DNA of 64,000 bases from Balanoglossus misakiensis (lineage: Eukaryota > Hemichordata). Below the pieces are notes generated by a model, which saw only the letters and a program-made list of their open reading frames with translations, was not told the origin of the DNA and did not search any database. This document shows, in pieces, positions 1 to 11,840 of this stretch (the first letter of the stretch is position 1; the number at the start of each line of letters is the position of its first letter). The stretch is taken from positions 2,108,001 through 2,172,000 of the forward strand of contig CM082576.2 in NCBI GenBank assembly GCA_040954595.2. Direction: 5' to 3'. The translations under genes were made by a program, and so were the position numbers.

Positions 1-3000
1 AACCTGGCCATCTGCAAGCCTAAAGTTCCTGGTGAACTGTCCAAAGTTTTTCTGTGAATGCAGAAAAGAAAAGTGCAGAACTTCCTTTCCTACTTCAACT
101 TATAAAAGCTACCAACTGCTAGTACATGAAGGATGTATAGAATTTAAAATGCATCTATCAAGAAAACTTTATATGAAATAAAATGTCAGTGCCATGCAGA
201 CCCTAAGTATAATTCCAATGCACAGAGAAACACTATATTTTTTCTTGGCCTTTACAAGTGCCAAATACCACAACAGTATTGATATTACAGGGGTTACAAT
301 TTTCAGTACTGGATTCAAGATATTAAAAACAAAGTTGGCATTGTTCCGACGATAAAGAGATTTTCGATTTCTTTGGGGAGTTTTGGTTTTCGAGACATAA
401 AACAAACAATATACAAATATTGTGCAATGTTTTTAGTCATTTTGTAGAGAGAGAGCACCTCAAAGATGCAACACCTTCCACCCCTTGATCCAGTGTTTGA
501 GTGGACTGTCCCTACTTTATCAACAGCAGGGGCGTCTTTGCAAAACAATGCAGAATGGGAGGAGGGAGTGAAGATACCATTGATAAGAGCTTACACTCTG
601 GTGCTTGTATTAACTCTTCAAGAAATACAAAATAATACTGCAACTTTGTGGATATTATTCTTATTTATTGGTGGACGTGTATCATATTGTTCTGTTCTTT
701 AAACAAATCAACCAATTATTTTGAGAGAGCGTATAGACATTTTTTTTGTATATAATTTGTAAAGAAATTGACTTTTATTGCAATATTGGAAGTTTTGTTT
801 GTAAATTTGTTGTGGGACGTTGTGGATAGTTTTATGTGGCTGTTTCATGTGTGCTCTTCTTCCTCTGGGAAGATTTGATCCCCTCAACATAGTGCAGTGT
901 GATGGTGTAACTTTTGGATTACTGTTTAGTTTGAGTTTTTTCCTGCTCTTCTATTTGGAAGTTATTTAACTGTTTCAGAGATAATATATTCTTTTACCAT
1001 TTATATTTGGAAGGAGTGCCACATAAACAGCTTATTGTTTTCAGCCTTTTGAAGGGAATTGTAACAAGAAGCAGAACTATATACAATGTGTATATAGTTA
1101 TATATATAGTTATATATGTATATAGTTATATATATAGTTATATATATAGTTGTATATTACTTTTAACTCTGTGCACAGCCGGTCTGATGCAAAGCTCTTT
1201 AATTTTCAATGTTTTGGTCTGCAGATAAGAAAGAAGCATATGTTGTTATAGTTTATAAATTTTAGCAATCAGCAGGATCTGACAAGTTTATTTGATACTG
1301 ACAAAAAGCAACCCAAAATATTCTCCAATCACATGCTTTAGAAGGTGCAGCTATTGACCTTTGAACTTGAATTAGCATAATTAGAATGCTGTGACTCAGA
1401 CTGTTGGTATAAAGTGCTTATACATGTACCTTGAAGGTAAAGTAATGCTTAAATTCAACAGTGCTGTCTTTGGTTTCTTCTGCCTAAAATCAGCCAACAT
1501 GGGATATCATGAGTTAGATCGTTTTCTTATGCAACAGTTAGTCTTAACTTTCAACCAATCTCAGTTCAATAACATGTCATGCAGTAATAGCTGATATTGA
1601 GAGATATCAAGTTTTACTCTTTGTACAGCAACCGAGTTGTTGAAGGGCTTACAAGTACGGTAACTGCTGACATGTACTATATTACTGGGCATGTGTTGAA
1701 ATCCTTCACCAGTCTCAACATAGCTCTGCAAATGTTGGATCAGTTTTGGTTTCCAAGACATTTAGAATAGTTATCAGATATCACAAATTTCACTGGAAAA
1801 TTTCTACTATGTTTTTTTTTCTTAAGAAGTGCTATATTAGCCCAGAAGTCAGCTTCACAGCAAAGATATGTGTGTGAATCAACAAATTGGTTTAAGTCAT
1901 TGGTCATTGGTGATTTTTATAAGTCGGTCTCTGATTGGATGATGGCTATGGTACCCTGTAAAGCCTGCCAATCAGTGGTGAGCTTCTTTTTGTGTAGATG
2001 CACTCCAAACCCAGTTCTTATTTGTTCATTTATTCACACTAAGCTAAAGATCATTTTCAAGCAAATTTTCTCAAATGTCTATGTCACTAATCCACCTTTC
2101 GTAAATTGGCATGGTGGGGCAATTAATATTAATTTTTTTGAAGAATCTGCATATTAGTGATGATCTGTCCCGAAGTTCCATTTCTAGCTTACTTGAGACT
2201 CGAATCTGCCAACATCATGAAGTTCCGGGTTTAAGCAAGGAAGGTATTGGGGTCATCATGTTTATAAACGGTTGCGTTGAAAACAAAGTGATTAGGGCAG
2301 GGAGAAGTATTTTCTGTTCTGAAAAATTTCTCAATTCAAATACCTAAACTTGACATTGGCTAAGTTAAGCATAATCTGACAAAAAAAATGGAGTACAGCA
2401 AAATGCCTCAAATCAGGTACATTTAGGGCACCCTATAAATGTCACCAAGCAGAGTAGTGCTGTTTTATAGAACATAGTGCCCGCATGTATAATTTATAAG
2501 ATACCAATCAGACAGTATTTATAGTTCATGATATTTAGCACAGTGTATCACAAACCAATTCTTTTACAATTAAAGAGATGAGTTTGACCATGTGACCAGT
2601 TTTTTCCAAGAAAGATACAGCAGTCGACTCTGAGAACTGACATCAGCAGCTGTGGCACGTACTTTATTTCAATTACGTTGGCCTCCCCCAAAATCCCCAA
2701 CACATTGCAATCTGAAGTTTTTTTTTACGTTTTTTTCTTCCTCAATAGTTATAATAGATTTTCACTACCAGATGCAGTGGGGCAAGATGTGATTTTATCC
2801 AATTAAAATAACGACAAGCCACAAAATTGAGCTTTTTATCAAAGCACTTCTTTTTTTTAATTGACACTTGACAAAGTCTTCCATTTGCAGAGTTGTTTTT
2901 TATCTTTTTTTTTTAATTAAAGGAGTTAAAATTTTGAGTAGTTTTCAGCAAAACAAGAGAATACCGAACAGCACTGGGGTCAGAATAGATATTGATGTAT

Positions 3001-6000
3001 TTGTTCTTTTTTTGAACTTTATAAAAAAAGAAGAGAAATTTACCAAGAGCACCAGAAGACAAGAGATTATACAACTTAATAATTTGATGCCTGTTTTTCA
3101 GTCACAGTGGTCAATAGCTTTAATTAAAACAAATTGATAGGAATGTATAGAAGTGATCTTGTTTTCTTTTCCAGCGAGTAATTCCACTCCTCAGTGGTTT
3201 TGTATACTGTCAGTAGAATCAAAAGTTTTAAAGCACACGAGGATGATGTAACATTTCATTTTCCTAAAAATACTTGGATTGGTATTTTCATTTTTTTTTC
3301 TCTCAGGCTCAGCTAATTTTTTCTCGAGCCTCTTGAAAATACTTTGAAAACATTTGTGACAAACCCTTGGTGATGCTGATTTTGTTTTTGTTTTTTTAAA
3401 CCTTTTTTTTGCCATTTCTGTCACATGATGTATCAAGCAGAGGATATTGCCTTGTATATATTACTTTTCTAAATCATGGGAAATTAAAAAAAATAAATGT
3501 GCAATTTCAGTATTGAGTCACAAATAAAACACAAAAGTAATATCAATAATTTCTCAGTTTCTCTGACTCATTTCTGTGAAGTTGTCTCTTCTGCTGGTTA
3601 TTTTGAAATCAGATAAAAAGTTGTGTAGCCTCAAGATGACACCAATGGATTCAAAATCGCTGGGCAACAGTTGCTGAGGGGAATTCTCAAAAGCAAAAGT
3701 TCTATTGGTTTTCTTTGAATGAGCAAGAATAAAGGCCGACACAAACTTAATAAAAAGGTGCATTTTGTTCTGCCAATAGCTGGTGACATCACTGAAGTGC
3801 AAATGTTCACAGATTTATTTTAAAATGTGGGCCAGAATTTCCTGAAAATTCCTGAGTACTATATGCCGTGTAATTTTATGAAAAATTAGAGGTTTTATGG
3901 CGATATCTCGTAAACTAGATTTCTAGATAAGAGTACTTCTCTTTATACTCCTACGTGACGTGTATAATTACACCAAATTTCCACGAAATTGGTTTGGAAT
4001 ATTTTCGAAGTACAATGAACTGAAAATTCATGGAAAACAATGGATCTGTAAGATTTTGTGTCTTCTGCATTGCATGTTTGGAACGTTGCCAGTGATAGCT
4101 ACCGACGTGCATGTTGAATAGGTTTGACATGGCCTTAACAAATAAGCAATTTTCAAAATACATTTGGCACCCATTTTCTGCATTATGATTCAGTGAATGT
4201 GATCAGTCAATCATTTTCCTTTTGAGTATTCCTGCCGCGACAGTCCATACATTGTCAACATTCAGAAGTGGGGTTTTGTGCCAAGGTTTTATGAAATTCA
4301 AGGTTTATTTGAGGTGAAATATGCCATATTCCCAGGAGTTATTGCACAGTAATTATTTCTATTTTCTTTCACGTTGACAGCTAGAATTGTTTTAAAGACA
4401 ACACAGAAGTCAGTTTCATTTTTCTGGACTTTTCTGGAGCGTACAAAACTGTGCTAGAAGTCATCCCTGGCCAGGGCTTTAGAGAAGATACGCCGACCAA
4501 TTTAGGTTAGTGCACATTTTTCAAAGCACCGGATTATCTCGCTGTTAATCCGACAGCAATTAGATACAACTGTGCCATAAGGCAACTCACAATGGGTGTG
4601 AAAAATGAGAGGACAAGAGCAGCACTTTTGTCAGTGCAAAAGTGCATTTCATTCACTCCTCTTGCAAGTGTAGTAACTAAAGTACAGCTAACCTATCGAG
4701 GATGCCTTCCCAGGGGCCTTGAACCATATGCATTCATGTGATTCCGTTCAAAGATGAGCACTGCATGCAGCCGAAAAAAACATTTCACAAACACTACTTG
4801 CAGTGAATGTAGACAGAGACTGCACATGGTGACAATAAGCAACATCTGTGCTCTGCATTGACTGTCAAACACCAACAATCATTTTCAGTTTCCATTTGAA
4901 ACAGACAACATGGCAAATCTTGGCTTTCATGTCAATATTTATTTGTTATTACTTTTGACCTTGATTTATTTTTCCCCAATGTGGTGTCAAAGCTCTAAGC
5001 TCGGTGGTCCTTATTTGTGACCTTAATGAATTTCCTCCGTGTGATGGTTACGTTTGATAAGTATTAACCATCTTCCGTTACAAAATTCCCCTCAGCAATA
5101 TATTCCACAGATTATGAGTTCTGGGATTGTTTGTTTGTAAGTACTATTTTTTTTTACGGAACCTTGATCACATCCGTTATAAAAATTGTCATTCACAAGA
5201 GACATTCACTTGGCTTTTTTTTAGAAAGTAGTTCAGATCAAAACAAAATCAGGAAAGAGAGAGTCTTGAGAGAAACTGTCAATGCCCACAGGAAAGACAA
5301 GGGTTACAGTGTTGTTTAACTTTGTCAACAGCAAAGTTGGATATTGATGAAAGCTCACACACACCAAAATGGAAAAACATCACAGCATGTCCATCGTCTC
5401 GCTGAACCTGTTCTCGTGCAAAGCAACAGAATTGATCCACGGAAGAGGAAGAAAATCCTTGCATGGTACGGTCGGACACCGCTGATCCCACAGCCGCTGC
5501 AAGGAAAACAAGCCCTCATACAAAGAGTGAGACCGCTTTAGATGACGTCATTACTTGTAAGAAATAAAGTACACGCCAGGTGAGAGCAGCGAGAACCAGT
5601 GACCGACTAATCAGCACGACTCAAATAAAAACAGAACCGAAAGCATGCACTTATGTGAGAAAAACACTTAAATGACTGACTGCTGTTGTGCATTGCATTA
5701 TAATACTTAGGATCATCATGAAATTATTGGCCCATCTGCTCTCCTTGACTTGTCTGATCTGTGAGTTAACATAGGAGTGGCATTTGAGAAAGAAGGAACT
5801 CATATTACCGTACTGCATGATAAAGTCCCAATATGTCTGAGTTTCACTGGAGTGCCCTACATATTTACATAAAATGTCAGGTTCCATAAAGAGGGAAACA
5901 GTTTTCATAAATTACCAATCACACATTTTGTGGTCTTTGTTACTTTCAAGTTTCTCTCATAATTTACGGTTGTTAAGAACACAGCCACAGTCCACACATA

Positions 6001-6176
6001 ACATTCACTTCCATGCATTGCATTCAATTTCCATGCACACACAACAGTATTACCATAAATGCAAGTCCAAATTTAGTTATAATTTATTACAGGTACAATA
6101 AATTACATTGCATTTTTCCATTCGTGAAACAGTTCATTTATAATATGATGAAATACTACCAAAAAGTTTTAATTAA
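1..6176. other. AT-rich intergenic DNA, no gene recognised
   Basis: No reading frame in this stretch resembles a known protein or is linked to others by good splice sites. The ORFs are short, and many begin only with TTG, CTG or GTG. The first 18 codons (frame 1, stop at 55-57) could be the tail of a plus-strand gene that starts upstream, and the following AT-rich DNA could be its 3' UTR, but nothing in the residues identifies a family. Long T- and A-runs occur around 2700-3500. On the minus strand a polyadenylation hexamer (TTTATT on the plus strand, about 6084) lies about 90 bases past the POLH stop, so the POLH 3' UTR probably ends near 6060-6080. Confidence 0.5.
1078..1155. repeat. TATATAGT-type microsatellite
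   Basis: About 75 bases made of repeats of an AT-rich 8-12 base unit (TATATAGT, with TATATATAGT and TATATGTATATAGT variants). It is a simple-sequence repeat in intergenic DNA. The open frame across it (1007-1228, rich in IY and VYS) comes from the repeat and is not a gene. Confidence 0.85.
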
Positions 6177-9100
6177 TCACTTTTGGTCAGTTTTCTTTTG
6201 GAAAAACTGATCCAATGTACATGTACTACTGTTCGATGGTTTTGATTTCTTTTTCAATGGTTGGCCAACATTCTTCCCACTGACAGGGTGCTTCTTGCCC
6301 ACAGCAGCCGCTGGGGGCGCTATATCACTTGCACCCATCAGGGGCTGTGCTGCTGTCGAGTTTATCTGTGCCTGCACATCCATGGCAAAGTGGAAGTCTA
6401 GATGCTCTGGCAAGTCCCACACTGAGATCATCTTGCTGCACTTGTCGCACATGACTACATCAGTGTCACGCGGGACATCCTCAGCGCGGTCATTCTGCGT
6501 ACCCTGACACTGTGGCTGCTGTTCAGATTCTGCTCCAACACCTTTGTTGATGTTTTGATCAGTTCCAGTGTCCCTGACCTGAGAAGTACAGGGCAAATTT
6601 GATGCAGGATTTGATTTGAAATTACTGCTGCCTTTGAAATCAATCATGTTAACATCGTGTTCAGAGTCTCTGCTTTCGGAGACGAAAACAACTTTGTCTT
6701 CCGCATCTTTCTGTCGACTCGCCGAATCAACAAATAATTTCTCATCTTGCAGAGTCACTTGGGACTTGTCTTTGGTTGCGAAAAATCCCATTCTTCCATC
6801 GCTGCTATTACTGCAAATTGCTATTTTATCATCAGTGGAGTTGTTTGACCTGGCATCAGTACAACTACTCGTGGTGTTTTCTTTTACACTTGTTACATAG
6901 TTCTCTCTGACCTCCACCAAACGCTTCTTCTGAGACGGTCCAAAAAACGAATCAATGCTGCTCCTCTTCTTTCCCTTTCCTGTTTTGACACCGGCACTGC
7001 CCCTCCTGGATTGCGATGTACCTGCTGGATGATCTGAGTCCGAGCTCCCGGCGGCATCACTTGTAAAGAAATTGCTAATGCTCGCTGAAGATGTACTCTC
7101 GGCTGGGTCATTGAACTTTGATGCTGCCAGATTCAGGGTCAGAATTGGTGGTGACCTGGGGATTGACACATGAAAAATTAAACTTAAGAACTATAATTTG
7201 TTACGGCAAGACAGATAAACATATTTCAGTGCATCTTTATGGCCAATGGCATTTTGACAAAAGTTTTCTTGTGTTAACAGTAGCAGTATGTTTGGCTTAC
7301 CAAGCTTCTTGGTGAATTCCTGCTGCATTGAAGCACTGCATCACAGCCAGTGCATTATTGGCAACTGTCTCAGCACTTGTGTTGTGTAGCTTGAATGACC
7401 TGGACATACTCTGGGGTGGAGTTCCAACAGTCCTGATATTCACAGTCATCAGTCTGGCAGTGCGTTTGTTCTGTGAGACGAAGAAAGACAACAATTTCTG
7501 GTTGTGCTGTTTAAAAGTAATTTGTATACTTGTAAAGCAAATACTGGTACTTCAGATAAGGGTTGAAAAAAAAAAGCAGGCTGACATGCATGAGTTTGAT
7601 AAAAATAATTGATAAATGCATTTCCCTCAGTCAATTACTGCAATTGTTGGGCAGGGCACTGTCTGTCTGCATAAATCTGTCCTAAACTATAAATCTGGCC
7701 GAAACTATAAAATTGCTTGAAACTGTAAGAAAACCTCGCTGCCACATCATACTCACAGTGTCTAATTCCCTCTGAAGTCTTTCTTCGATTTCCGAAGCCA
7801 GCTGAAGTAACCAATGTTTTACCTGTAGAGGGCAGTATAGCACATGACTGAGAAGAAGTGACCATAGGCTTTTACACAAGTGGCAGATTGACAGAAATGG
7901 CCTGGTGCAAGTCAGTGTCTGGCACCATTGCTTTTTTTGTAAAGTTCATCATTTTGATTGAGTACATAGCATACAAACCCACTGTGTCAAAGCACTCTGA
8001 TACATGTAGTTGGAGAGACACTACTGCCAATTTTAGAAGTGTATGTTGTACAAACAACTTCAGCTACACCAGTCAAACTATGACTGTTCAAACACTTTAC
8101 CTGCTGTTTTGTGGCCAATGCATTTTTTCCAGGAAAGTTTTTGCCACATCCCACTGACTTGGACAATTGCCTTGGTCTTACTGGTTCGTGTTCAATGCCT
8201 CGACCAACCTCATACAGCCAGGCCCTGTCAAATAGCAGATAAATGAAAATAATAATTACAATATTTACAATATGACTACATGTATATCACTTTTCACATC
8301 ACTTGCCTTTCATCACATGTTTCCAAACTACCATGTTTTGTACCCATGGTATGCAAATGCAAGAATTTACTTTGAATTGATGAGAATACCTGTCATGTTC
8401 TTACCCCAATTTGTCTCCAAGTTGTGACTGCAGATGATTCAGTGTGGCTTTTGTGATGTCCGACATGTACTGCATCCCCAACTCATCTTGTAACTGCTGA
8501 CCCAGCTTGCCTCCAAAGTGACGTCTATCACAGCAGTCAGGGAAAATGGAATTTTAAAGAAATTGCACCAATGAGACTATACTAGTTTAGAGTATGCATG
8601 CATTGGGTAACAGCTCTCAAAACCCCTTGGCACTGTCTCTGCAGATATAAATTTCAAAGCAAATACCAACGACATTTTGATTTGTAAAAGTAATACCTGG
8701 TACCCCTACTTACACTTTTCTGATGGGCATAGTTTGGTAGATTTTTTCAACTGATCTGTGTGGTAACACTGTCTGTTGGTTGGGTTTGTGAAGTCCACAG
8801 GCCAATTTGGCGAGCATCTGGAACAAAAATAAAGGGTTTAAAATTCCACTATTGGTGGTGCAAACATTAACTGGAAAAACTGTAGAATTTTCCAGAAAAA
8901 ATATAAACAGAAATGAAATGTTCAGTTCTAGATTCTATAATATTCAGTCTTTCAATCAAAACACATTCTTGTAGAGGTTCCCAGATCAGGATGGCTTAAA
9001 ATTCTGTTTGAAACTGGGTGTGTTTGCCATCATAGGATCTTAAAATCCATGATCAATTACTCAGAACATTCCAGCAGTCATTATAGTTAGAATGTTAAGA

Positions 9101-10852
9101 CTTATGTGAATGTTCAGTACCTTATTATACGCCACCCCAGCTGAGCAACGGAAACCCGTCTCTTGGAATACTGCAGCTCTCATCTCCTCTGCTATCAAAC
9201 CTCCCACGGCCAAGCGTTTGTCATCTGTGTTGCCATAGCTATCCAACCAGTGGAACAATCCTGCCACCCTCTCATCTGAAAATAAAACGAGAAATGGAAC
9301 ACAATCTATAAAGACACATGAAAGAGGATTATATGTATTTGTGTTGGAGACACTGACTACCACTATTGCTTCAACACCGCATTTCAGACACTTTTCTACG
9401 GTAAAGTGGGACCAGCTCTGAGCTGGAGGGGTAAATGGGGGTGAAAGGTTTAAACATGCAAATCTATTGTACCCTGAACACTTTCATTTTTCTGGCCACC
9501 ATTCTTATCACCGATTCTCCAATCCGCAACATGTGTGTTTGGTAACATGTCGGCAGATACTCTCTCGTTTCCCAGTTCTTCCATTTTTCTGTGCACTTCA
9601 TCCGTGAGATCAATATAAGCCTCATCCACACTGGCTTTCTCCACACTTTTACTAAACTTGCACAGGACGTCAATAACCTCTGCTCCTGCTTCTCGGTATC
9701 TGGGAAAAAAGGGTAAGGGTTCTGGAATTTAAAGAGTGGGTGCCGTCAAGTCTGCGATTGGGGGTATGGGTCCCATACAACACAGTTGCCAGCAAATCAA
9801 ATATATTTAACATGAATTGGTTGGCAGAGCCTCCCTGAACAACGGGGACAATTCTGATGGTGTTTGATACAAGAATATGTATCAATCTCACTGATCAACA
9901 GGTGTATGTAAACTTAAAAGGCAAAGTTTGTAATACCTTGTAAGGTCTGCTTTGCCTCTGTTTTCTGGCACTCTCACCAGTGCTATATCTGGGCATATTT
10001 CTTTGGCTTCATCTCCTCTCATGCCCCCGCGTGTAACTCCACGTGCTCTAGCTTCATATCCAACAGCTATGATTCTGCCAAAATAGCAGATTGTCATTGG
10101 TCAGTAAGTGGGTTTATAGATTTTGTGGCATATTACAAGATATATTGATCCAGTTGAATTACCAAAATGACACTTTACAATTGTCCAAGTCTACTTTTAT
10201 AAATCTTAACTTTTTAAAGAAATGTGTCACTGTTTATCAGATTTTTTCCATCTGTATTTAACTTTAAAAACAAATGTGGGAATATTATGACTCCATGATG
10301 TTTGGCGTTCTATCTATCTTTGTCTTTTATACTTTGGCAAGGCATTTTGGAAACCTACAATTGCTATCTGGCACAACAGCCCTAGTATGGCAAGAGTGTA
10401 CAACTTAATTTGGTTGTGCCACTGGACACTCTTGCAAATAGTATGGCTATCTAGTACTGTGTTATGTGTAAATTTCTTGAAATTAGATAAAGTTGCATTA
10501 TGAATGTATATTTATGTTGAATTGAGGGTGATCATGTGTTACTGGGCTAGGCTGTAAGTAACTGCAATAATTGTAGCCTTGGTGGTGTCAGCAATCAACC
10601 AGCCCACCACCAAGGCTACAATTATTGCAGCTTAGGCTGTAAGCTGTGATGTCAATGATATGGCCTTTCCAGGCAGCTGTATGAAATGAAGGTCTCATGT
10701 TGATATTAGGGTAAATCTTACCCTCCACCCTTCCATGCATTGTACTGCACTACGGCACATGGTTTACCCTTCAATTCGGGATTCCTACGTTGTTCAACTT
10801 GTACATAAAAACAATCCATGTCTACAAGGGCAACGACTCTGTCCATGGCCAT
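6177..10852 (-). CDS. POLH: DNA polymerase eta (Y-family translesion polymerase)
   Basis: Coding exons, 5' to 3' on the minus strand: 10852-10722, 10074-9937, 9699-9473, 9275-9121, 8817-8714, 8524-8405, 8224-8101, 7822-7757, 7470-7301, 7155-6177. All junctions are GT-AG and phases agree, giving 737 aa (human is 713). Visible signatures: VALVDMDCFYVQVEQ with metal-binding Asp11; SVDEAY with catalytic Asp115-Glu116; NKVLAKLACGLHKPN in the palm/thumb; the little-finger stretch RQLSKSVGCGKNFPGK. A C-terminal UBZ zinc finger has C-x2-C-x11-H-x3-H (Cys648, Cys651, His663, His667). Three PCNA-binding-like FF motifs follow SISNFF (437-442), SIDSFF (478-483) and TLDQFF (725-730). The enzyme bypasses UV photoproducts in the nucleus and is recruited to stalled forks by ubiquitinated PCNA. 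Start: ATG at 10852 follows an in-frame stop; the ATG at 10846 (GCCATGG) is an alternative. It is divergent to the ASPP gene. Confidence 0.96.
9394..9453. repeat. Truncated copy of a small inverted-repeat element
   Basis: Lies in the POLH intron between exons 3 and 4. It matches only the right half of the element at 17101-17189: a GGTAAAGT-GGACC core, then GAGGG and a terminal GGGGGTGAAAGG-TTAA. The left half is absent or too diverged to see. Confidence 0.5.
10548..10643. repeat. Perfect 26-bp hairpin flanked by an 11-bp direct repeat
   Basis: Two perfectly complementary 26-base arms, 10562-10587 and 10605-10630, begin and end with CTGCAATAATTG / CAATTATTGCAG and surround a 17-base loop. The hairpin is bracketed by the direct repeat TAGGCTGTAAG at 10548-10558 and 10633-10643. 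Hairpin plus flanking duplication looks like a tiny foldback insertion with target-site duplication, or a template-switch product. It sits in POLH intron 1, about 80 bases downstream of the exon 1 donor when read on the minus strand. Confidence 0.85.
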
Positions 10853-11840
10853 AATGCACTCGAAAACAAACTACTTCAAACACTGGACAAACTATTTATT
10901 TTTCCCGCTCGAAAAAATATAAAACGGACTCTAAGACGACGATTCTTCACGTCTTTGTTTCGAAAATGCAAAGCTGCTAACTCTGTGAGCGATGAGTTCA
11001 GTTAGGCTTCACCACCAACCGGACTAGCAACACAACAATCTTTTAGTTTCAAAATGGCGCTCCTTCACTTCCACGCGAGATTTCGCGAGATGGGGAATAC
11101 TGCCCGAAAAGCACGGCGTTTTTTGTCAGAAATTTCAAAAAGTGAAATCTATAAATTGATATTTGTATCCCTAATTGAAGCAATATAAAATCCACAAAAT
11201 TTAGTCAAACCTTTTCATTTGAAAGATTTTATAACATCTAAGTTTCAACTTATTTAAATATCATGCAAATTATTTGTGAAAGGTCAAATTTCGGCAATCA
11301 AATGGCGTCCGGATGATTTCCATCAGGTAAGGTGTCGACTGCACTGTTATCGTCATGGATGCTTTTTTTATAACAGCCCGACATTGTTTCATCTAACTTA
11401 TACATTCGCATTGGAATATTGTAACTCTGTCGGTACTGTCTAGAAAACTCGTCGAGAGGGAAGCACTTCCCCGGCCCATGTCATCTCTGTTGTCGTCGGC
11501 ACACACAATATTTATTTCTGTCGAACAGCTGTGTTGTTTACACTGTCGTCGCCGTCCGTACTTGATGTTGACCGGTCCACACACATCAGTGGATGAATTT
11601 CGAGTGCATAATTATACCTCTTAACGCACTAAGTATCATTTTATACCCAGGTTTATGGAAAAACGCAAACCATTTCCAACCAAGCCGCCATTCGATTAGT
11701 GATGTGATGGATACAAATTGAGGCTTGGATTTTGTACACGCAGCTCAATCTAAACGCCGCGACGTGTTGTAAATATATAGTCACAGAAGAACACTTTTTG
11801 TATGATTCCGGTACCATCATCGCGTTTCTAGTGAAGTGAA
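10853..11840. promoter_or_regulatory. Head-to-head promoter of POLH and ASPP
   Basis: The two start codons face outward across 988 bases that are clearly richer in CpG than the flanks. At 11074-11090 is CGCGAGATTTCGCGAGA, two half-copies of the TCTCGCGAGA-type element known from TATA-less bidirectional animal promoters. Next to it is AAAATGGCGCTCC (about 11051), and at about 11300 a second ATGGCG motif; both are YY1-like. No TATA box is evident. A strong donor-like TCAG|GTAAGG at about 11325 may end a non-coding 5' exon of the plus-strand gene. Transcription start sites cannot be placed from sequence alone. Confidence 0.6.

Noticed and set aside
2-181. Stop-free stretch in frame 2 at the window start
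   Set aside because: Low-complexity Cys/Lys/Ser-rich translation without family resemblance; open by chance or a UTR.
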